Below, in pieces: positions 58,737 to 64,000 of a stretch of DNA of 64,000 nt. Position 1 is the first letter of the stretch, and the number at the start of each line of letters is the position of its first letter. The DNA comes from Glossina fuscipes. Its lineage: Eukaryota > Arthropoda > Insecta > Diptera > Glossinidae. The DNA lies in contig NW_023998453.1 of NCBI RefSeq assembly GCF_014805625.2, forward strand, positions 950,921 through 1,014,920. Direction: 5' to 3'. The notes beneath the pieces are model-generated. The model ran no database searches, was not told the DNA's origin, and saw only the letters and a list, made by a program, of their open reading frames with translations. A program made the translations under genes and the position numbers.

Positions 58737-58780
58737 ACAACAACAACAACAACAATAATAATAATAATAATAATAAAAAT
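58737..58780 (+). repeat. (CAA)n/(TAA)n compound microsatellite
   Basis: CAACAA units pass into TAATAA, with ACAGCAGCAAC just after. Confidence 0.95.
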
Positions 58781-59091
58781 AACAGCAGCAACAATCCCAT
58801 TAGCATAATCAAAAGTTTAAATCGGATATGTGTGAGTGGCAGTGTGGCACTGCTTTGTACAATAGAAAATGATATAAAGAAAAAAACCGGACCCACCGCA
58901 CAGTATCGCACAAGGCAACTCAAATCGCATATAATCGCATTAAATGTTGAAAAAGAAAAGAATCAAAATGGAATCATGGAGTGATATTAAATCAAACATC
59001 GGCAGAAACCGTTCAAAAAAAAAAAAAAAAAAAAAACGGAAAGCGGAAAGCGGAAAGCGTTAAAAATGAAATGAAATATAAATTACAACCG

Positions 59092-59920
59092 TTGCGAAAA
59101 TATAATAATGACTGAAATAAACGATTTGACCATTTTACGCGGTAACTCACCCGTTCAATCGCCCACCCACATCTTCCAGCATACAAAACTGTTCACAAAG
59201 CATTTCGTTACATATTACGAAATTTTATGGAAAGAGATGATAAACTGCAGAAAATATTGAAAGCAAATTTCGTTCAACACTTTAGTAGAATGCATGAAAG
59301 ATACGAAAACAAACACAAGAAGTTAAATTATTATTATAATTGGTTAAATGTGACCTGTTCAGTAAGCTACACTTTCACATTGGCTAATACAATTCTTCAT
59401 CTATTGAAAATGCAAGAAAAATTTTGATCAGCGACTTTTACAGGTAAAAATGATAAAGATATGGAAAATAATAGCGATGCGTAACGGTTGAATTCGATGC
59501 TTTGGATCTTTCTCTACATAAAATAAAAGTTTTTCATTTAATTTTATTGATTTATGCAGCCTACGCGCCGATCCTAATTATGGATCGGTCAAAATTTTTC
59601 TTCTTCTCCCAAATTCATTGTTTTTGTTTTGTTTATTTAAACAAATCTGCTGCCGTAGCTCATTGAACACGATCAGAGGCTTATAGTGACGCTGGTGATA
59701 TCACAGTTGCCGGTTTCGGTTTCAACGGTTTAATAGTGAAGACACGTATTGACTGAAAATGCCATTTTTTGGGCGCACTTGTTACAAGAGTTGTCCCGGA
59801 TGCACTGTTGCAGTTCGAATGAGAAGTTCTGCCACACCCGGCGTACTCACCAAACGGGCGTATTAAGCATTGTTACCCCACTACTTCTTGTTTCTTCTTA
59901 AGTAATACAAAATTGTAAAA
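59092..59920. other. Coding-like patches of unknown identity
   Basis: On plus, a short frame from about 59108 reads MTEINDLTILRGNSPVQSPT. On minus, the same DNA reads MLEDVGGRLN before a consensus donor GG|GTGAGT near 59152. On minus at about 59695-59855 a 54-codon frame reads KKWHFQSIRVFTIKPLKPKP before its stop. GC content rises locally. These could be exons of a small or decayed gene, but I cannot join them into one model. Confidence 0.25.
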
Positions 59921-60719
59921 ATTGACTCGGGCTAAAGAGACGTCAAATAAATCTTTTATTTAATTTTTTTTTTTTTTTTATTATACAATTAATTTACAAT
60001 TCACTTAAAAACTGAATATCTAAATATCAAAGAAAGCTGAAGAAAATAACATAATATTACAGATATAATAAATAAATGCAACTATATACACTTGGAAAAT
60101 TCATTAAAAGAATTCAAAGGAGAAAAATGAATTTCTAAATAAAAGACCCAGTATGTGAAGATTTTTGATCATACAAGTCTCATTGGATGCAGGTCTCAGT
60201 CGTAAGGTAAATTTTGTTGACTTTGTTTTAGTCTCTTAGCAAATTCAATTTCCATTGTCAGTTAGCGTATTGTTCAATATATCATTCCTTTTGAAGACCT
60301 ATCTGTCCCGAATTGATTGAAGAGCGCCAGATCTTTTTTTTTTTTTTAACCGTCAGAAGCAATCTTTTACTGGAATCTGTTTGGTGTTTCAGCATTCTCT
60401 AGCGACCGCCTAAGCTGACTTTTTTATTGCGACTAGGAGCAATAAATTCAACACAAGGTTTAATGTTCGGCATAGTAGTTGTAGTTGTCCGGAGAAAGGC
60501 GTAGAGATATCAGTACATCAAGTTCATGAAGTTACTTTGCCAAATTTACCCCTATCGGTCCATTTTTCGGACAACTTTTAAGATAAGGGTTCGCACAAAA
60601 AGTTTGCTTTTATGCGCAAACAAAGGCTCATTTTTGTTGCTTTATGATGTAAATACGGGAAGAAAAATTCGTTGATAAAGCGAGTGGGAATTGAGAACAT
60701 ACCACTTCACGTGTCGACT

Positions 60720-61140
60720 CCTGACTTGAACAAAAAAAAGACTAAAATTCACACACACACACACTTCTCCGACCATTCACCCCCACGCGACAAACACTAG
60801 GCATTATTTCGCGAGGGCAGATTTCAATTGGTGCTCCGCGTTTGGTGGGGCCTTAGTGGAAGATCCTATTGACTCCTACTTCCAGCACCATTGTCGCAAA
60901 ACTCTTAATCTCGCTCTACGCTTCCAAGTTGTTGGTCATTCTGCTACATATCTCGTGTGAACCCCATCTACGTAGCCCAAATGAGCTGAACAATACATAT
61001 GTGCCGTCCTCTACTGCACCCACGCTATCCGGGCCTACTGACGAGTTGCCGTAATCGAATGTGTGCAGCCATACCCGGTCAGAAAGTGCTTAAGGAAATA
61101 ATTTACCTCCCCCTCTCGTCACTCCATTCCCAGCAACAAG
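60720..61140. other. GC-richer patch, possibly transposon-derived
   Basis: Unlike its flanks, this 400 bp is clearly less AT-rich and carries a short (CA)n at 60753-60764. A plus-strand frame at 60869-61054 contains LLISLYASKLLVILLHISCE. No known element was recognised. Confidence 0.3.
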
Positions 61141-61729
61141 TTTGAGATTAGTGAGAACGTCCTACGTATATATATATACATGTATATATAGACCAAAAAA
61201 AACGGGAAAGAAACTGGCCTCTCACACTGCCAAGTTGTACGCACTTTTCAAGTAACCTAGACATTGAGATTGAAATAATTACCGTACAATAGTGTTATAA
61301 TTCGCGCACAATCTTACAAGGTCAACCAGTTGGAAAAACCAACCAATCAACTCTATTCGCACAAATACCACTATAACACCATCATAGGCTTTTTTGCGCA
61401 CGAAATAAAAAAGGTTTAAATTTTGCGTCATGTACACATACAATATAATCGCTGACAGCAAAAATGTCTACAACACGGTATAAAAGACTGCACTTGCCTT
61501 CGGGATGGACATTGCATGCCTGCCATCTGAACCAACATAATCACTACAGCTGGAATAGATCAATTCAAATTTTTAATAAATATCTAGATTCAGGTCAGCC
61601 TATGTACTAAAACACATGTCGTTGATTGCTTTGAAGATTTTGTAAAATTTTCGCGCACTCCGTTTCCGAGTCACTTTTGAATGGGGAATGGATAGGGAAT
61701 CCAATCGAAATGTAAACGATATACATATA

Positions 61730-61767
<38 letters not shown>

Positions 61768-62280
61768 TTCCATTTAATATCTTGTTCATTTCTATTTGGG
61801 ATTGCAACAAGAGACAAACAATAGATGATCAAAAGTATATTAATTAATCTTAAAAGTATTTCTAATACAAACCGCTTCATATCCCAATAGCACTCCAATA
61901 AGAATTTCATTAGTAAATGGCATGAATAATGAATTCTTACTCCTTGGAAGACACTTGATAGCATTCTGTCCACTTAATGCTAACTTTGTGATTTCTGTTC
62001 TCAAAGTTGTGTGCAAACTGTATATATATAACGATATTAGTGTATCTTCGAATAGCGATGATTGGCGTAGAAGAAACAAAAATATGAATGAAGTGATATC
62101 TTAGTAATGAAACCAGCAGATAAAAGCCGTGTTTGGGGCTTAAATGTGTTTCTGCTTTTTTTTTGTTTTTTGTTTGAATAACAAGCGCAAAAACGAAAAA
62201 AAAAAGCTAGACAAACAAGCAATAGTAGCGGGTAAAAACTCTGCCAATACGAGTTAGCGTTAATAGCCAGAGATTTTTTT
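61141..62280. other. AT-rich stretch with a TA microsatellite
   Basis: (TA)n at 61731-61765, otherwise unremarkable. No gene supported. Confidence 0.5.
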
Positions 62281-62302
62281 CTCTCTCTCTCTCTCTCTCT
62301 CT
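62281..62302 (+). repeat. (CT)n microsatellite
   Basis: Eleven uninterrupted CT units following a T run. Confidence 0.95.
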
Positions 62303-62580
62303 TGTGTTATTTTGCAGTCACCAAGAACTGATGTAAGTAAGCCACATTTAGATATGTACGAATGCAAACGCATGCAATGCGTTATTTTTTTTTTTTTAGT
62401 CTATAGTTTTTAGTTATGATATCGTGGTCGCTTTGTTTCTTTGAATTTGCTTCCATGCATTTCGCGCACACATATATACTACATACTGCATACAATTCGG
62501 TTTGTAGTTGCTCTTGTTGCGTGCTTCCAATCTAATATATGAGCGAAGCAAAAATGCTGTGCTTTATTTTGTAATTTTTT

Positions 62581-62607
62581 ACACACGCACACACACACAC
62601 ACACACA
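62581..62607 (+). repeat. (CA)n microsatellite
   Basis: ACACACGC then a pure CA run. It is paired with an inverted (TG)n run about 200 bp downstream. Confidence 0.95.
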
Positions 62608-62805
62608 TCTTTAAAGCACTTGTATCTTTTATGCGAGCAATTGGTTTTTTTTTCGGCTGTTCGTCAGTTGGTTGTGTTTGGTGTGTCGAATTGTTGTTGG
62701 TATTTTTTTTTTTTTTCTGTTTTCCAAATTGCTGCCCATGAATTTTATGAAATGTGAGACTTGACGTCTGACTGCTATGATTGCTTTTGGCACTTTTGAC
62801 ACACA

Positions 62806-62831
62806 TGTGTGTGTGTGTGTGCATGCATGCA
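62806..62831 (+). repeat. (TG)n microsatellite running into ATGC repeats
   Basis: A TG run followed by GCATGCATGCATG, a self-complementary alternating purine-pyrimidine stretch. Confidence 0.93.
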
Positions 62832-62895
62832 TGTGCCTACGGCTGCGTGTACACGCTACTATTGTTAGTGGTGGTCACATTGATATGATATGGTG

Positions 62896-62922
62896 TCACT
62901 GCCACTGTCACTGTCACTGTCA
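62896..62922 (+). repeat. (CACTGT)n minisatellite
   Basis: About four CACTGT units, the first imperfect. Confidence 0.9.
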
Positions 62923-63514
62923 ATTGTAGTTTAATGCTCAGCCGAATTATGAAAAAATTATTGATATATTGGCTTGTTAGAGAAGCCATTACGCAAGTTT
63001 TCATAACACATGACGCTCTCGTTCATATTTGTTTAAAATTCCACAGGCTTTTGGCATCCATTCATTATTGATATCCATTCTATGCTTTTTAATCGATTTT
63101 TTAGGATAATTGTTTGAGGAACTTTATAGCGTTTTGGTGATTTCGAGATGAGACCAAGATGAGTTATTATAATAACTTCTCATTCCTGAATATTGTATTC
63201 CATTCTTACAGGAAAAATTTGGACATTATCGCGGGAGTTTTTGTGCAAAAGCCCCGAACTTTATTGTTATCGCGCAATTTTTAATACTTTAAGGGTTATT
63301 TCCCAAATAGTTCATTAAAGACGGATTCTCCGAGAATGACCCACGATACATGCTTGTTATCGCAAATTCGTTTAAATGACAAATGTCAAGCTTTTTTGCC
63401 ATTTTGGATGAAATTACCTTACTTTCCTGACGCAGTGTTTATAGTTCTAAATTTATTAGGTATTCCCATTGGAATCTGGGGATTTCAATGGCGATGGCTG
63501 AAATCGAACAGCAA

Positions 63515-63955
63515 ACATGAAAATGAAAAAAAATGGAAAGAGGATATAAGAAATGAAGAGAAGGATTTGGAAAGAAATGGGTGGAGCAAAAGAGATGGCG
63601 GGAGAACAGAATTATTTCAAAAAGATGAACCTGTTTGAGAAGAGAAGAGAAGAGAAGAGAAGAGAAGAGAAGAAAATAGAAGTAAGAGAAAGAGATGGAC
63701 AGAGAAGAGATGGAAGATAAAATATGGAAAGAAAAGGGAATAGTCGAGAATAGCTAAGAAGACAAGGGAAAAGCGAAAGAGAAAAGACGAGTGCCGAAGC
63801 GAAGAAAAGTGAAGAGAAGGAGAAAAAGAGGAGATATGTGAAAAGAAGAGTAGATCATAAAAGATAATAGAAGAGAAGAGAAGATAATAGGGGGTAGCAG
63901 AATAGCACAAAAGGGAAAAGAATAGTCGAGAGAATAAAAGGAAAACAGAGACAAT
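63515..63955 (+). repeat. Long purine-rich tract with (GAGAA)n core
   Basis: About 440 bp in which the plus strand is overwhelmingly A and G, with a pure AGAGA-type repeat at 63637-63673. The long frames read from it on minus are Ser/Phe/Leu-rich composition artefacts. Confidence 0.85.
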
Positions 63956-64000
63956 GCAAAATAATATAAGGATTACAACATTTCAACCACCTTCGACCAT

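Noticed and set aside
62508..62832. Frames through the CA/TG microsatellites
   Set aside because: Coding potential comes only from repeats (His/Thr and Val/Cys runs).
63336..63638. Plus-strand 100-codon frame with a hydrophobic middle and charged end
   Set aside because: The second half is the purine tract, and the first half matches nothing I know. Likely chance.
1..64000. CRISPR arrays, operons, ribosome-binding sites, phage or plasmid genes
   Set aside because: The window is spliced animal DNA. The regular repeats found are microsatellites or transposon remnants, not spacer-repeat arrays.

Overview
The window is AT-rich animal nuclear DNA, almost certainly from a higher fly. Genes are split by short introns with GT/AG borders. 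Polyadenylation-type signals, long poly(A)/poly(T) runs, many (TA)n microsatellites, a tRNA-derived SINE and a decayed LINE are present. Decayed repeats that open with a TATACCC-type start and carry a TCCGTCTGTC-type core (for example 14229-14460 and 33280-33420) resemble repeats I know from muscid, calliphorid and tsetse genomes. A calyptrate fly, possibly tsetse-like, is my inference; it is not proven by the sequence.

The left 24 kb holds the recognisable genes, all on the minus strand. Read in their own direction they are: an M13 zinc peptidase of the neprilysin family (23615-20282, two coding exons, 1087 codons), then two head-to-tail kainate-type ionotropic glutamate receptors. Receptor B runs from 14155 (its first exon was not found) to a stop at 5827. 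Receptor A runs from a signal-peptide exon at 5616 to the window edge, and its M4 segment and tail lie outside the window. Only about 210 bp separate B's stop from A's start, and B's best polyadenylation signal sits about 25 bp before A's ATG. The splice map was rebuilt by aligning A and B to each other: seven exon pairs have identical length and two more match closely. A lacks two introns that B keeps. A also has a 60-nt in-frame intron in its ligand-binding domain, where B has one of 67 nt.

From about 24 kb to 64 kb no complete gene could be supported. The stretch holds a broken LINE reverse transcriptase (26.2-26.85 kb), a full-length SINE (41.5 kb), two pairs of diverged dispersed repeats (26.0/52.9 kb and 34.7/49.8 kb), a 465-bp degenerate AGCAAT-type array (48.05-48.5 kb), a BTB-domain fragment with small-intron borders (50.9-51.1 kb), coding-like patches near 59.1-59.9 kb and a long purine-rich tract at the right edge. 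A separate diverged tandem repeat with a 224-bp period lies at 17 kb.

The receptors would act as glutamate-gated cation channels in neurons or muscle. The peptidase would be a type II membrane ectoenzyme that cleaves peptides. Nothing in the sequence links the two functions beyond their being neighbours on one strand. I found no novel multi-gene system. The most interesting material is the structural divergence of the receptor tandem and the unusual architecture of the peptidase.
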